64,000 bases of DNA from Hepsetus odoe (lineage: Eukaryota; Chordata; Actinopteri; Characiformes; Hepsetidae): assembly GCA_017165825.1 (NCBI GenBank), contig CM029366.1, forward strand, positions 32,959,851 through 33,023,850. Reading direction: 5' to 3'. Made by a program: the position numbers and the translations under genes. Position 1 is the first letter of the stretch. The number at the start of each line of letters is the position of its first letter. The notes beneath the pieces were generated by a model. It saw only the letters and a list, made by a program, of their open reading frames with translations. It made no database searches and was not told where the DNA came from. Below are positions 63,610-64,000 of the stretch, piece after piece.

Positions 63610-64000
63610 TCCGAGCAGAAAAGTAAAAGTACAGGAATGTACTGAGAGTGTAAAGTAAAAAGTACACAAATGTACTGAGAGTATAAAGAAACAAGTACAT
63701 GAATGTACTGAGTGTGTAAAGTAAAAAGTACAGGAGTGTACTGAGTGTGTAAAGTAAAAAGTACAGGAATGTACTGAGAGTGTAAAGTAAAAAGTACAGG
63801 AATGTACTGAGAGTATAAAGTAAAAAGTCCAGGAATGTACTGAGAATGTAAAATAAAAAGTCCAGGAATGTACTGAGAGTATAAAGTAAAAAGTACAGGA
63901 ATGTGCTGAGAGTGTAAAGTAAAATTACAGGAATGTACTGAGAGTGTAAAGTAAAAAGTACAGGAATGTACTGAGAGTATAAAGTAAAAAGTACAGGAAT
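63610..64000. repeat. 33-bp minisatellite, about 12 units, runs off the window
   Basis: Units of GTACAGGAATGTACTGAGAG and TGTAAAGTAAAAA, with variants GTACACAAATGTAC, GTCCAGGAATGTAC and CTGAGTGTGTAAAG. It is the largest of the four arrays of this unit. By analogy with the others it is part of a hAT-like element that continues past 64000. Confidence 0.95.

Noticed and set aside
63610..64000. 33-bp repeats of CRISPR-like period
   Set aside because: No spacers between units; it is a plain minisatellite linked to hAT-type ends.

Overview
The window looks like non-coding nuclear DNA from a ray-finned fish, most likely an otophysan teleost (inference from the repeat families, not from any gene). 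I find no convincing host protein-coding exon, rRNA gene or functional tRNA gene. Every open frame that I can interpret comes from a transposon or from tandem repeats. No frame reaches 200 codons, and most are frames by chance.

Repeat content. (1) A very abundant tRNA-derived SINE, called SINE-B here, has a head with a GGCCTAGTG A-box-like motif, a GGTTCGAATCC B box, and a tail ending in TCACTTTCACTTTCAC. About 25 copies occur on both strands across the whole window. (2) A second tRNA-derived SINE, SINE-A, ends in GGATAAGAGCGTCTG and has three fuller copies and one stub. (3) V-SINE/DANA-like elements carry the central domain common to such SINEs, and several end in (GGAT)n. (4) Five 5'-truncated, broken copies of one LINE are present; the best, at 56.3-57.3 kb, keeps an FADD reverse-transcriptase motif. 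(5) DNA transposons, all dead or non-autonomous, include several Tc1/mariner-like families, one piggyBac-like deletion derivative at 40.86 kb, hAT-like non-autonomous elements carrying a 33-bp minisatellite, and a fold-back MITE-like family.

Layout. 0-0.6 kb: Tc1-like end and a high-copy teleost repeat. 2-2.3 kb: SINE-A. 5.4-10.3 kb: LINE fragment and dense, nested SINEs with a 62-bp minisatellite. 10.6-11.1 kb: a head-to-head SINE-B pair with perfect 50-bp palindromic arms. 12-12.8 kb: LINE with a SINE stub in it. 14.7-16.4 kb: SINEs, an (ATCC)n array and a Tc1-like relict with 69-bp repeats. 19.8-20.5 and 31.0-31.7 kb: two nearly identical inverted copies of a hAT-like element. 24.7-25.75 kb: a 1-kb TGTGTAGT-type minisatellite with a SINE in it. 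33-42.3 kb: four more Tc1-like elements with 69-bp repeats, plus the piggyBac derivative. 43.6-49.2 kb: LINE, Tc1-like, SINE-in-SINE and a 740-bp (ATCC)n tract. 50.7-60 kb: SINEs, MITE, hairpin, the longest LINE copy and a Tc1-like element with both ends. 61.28-62.21 kb: another Tc1-like element with both ends. 63.1-64 kb: hAT-like end and a 33-bp minisatellite running off the window.

Between these lie islands of 0.5-2.6 kb with no recognisable repeat. They may be introns or intergenic DNA, and may contain conserved non-coding elements that cannot be judged from one sequence. The main story is a record of insertion order: several insertions are nested with visible target-site duplications, and several transposon families have grown internal minisatellites. 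I see no sign of a new multigene system.
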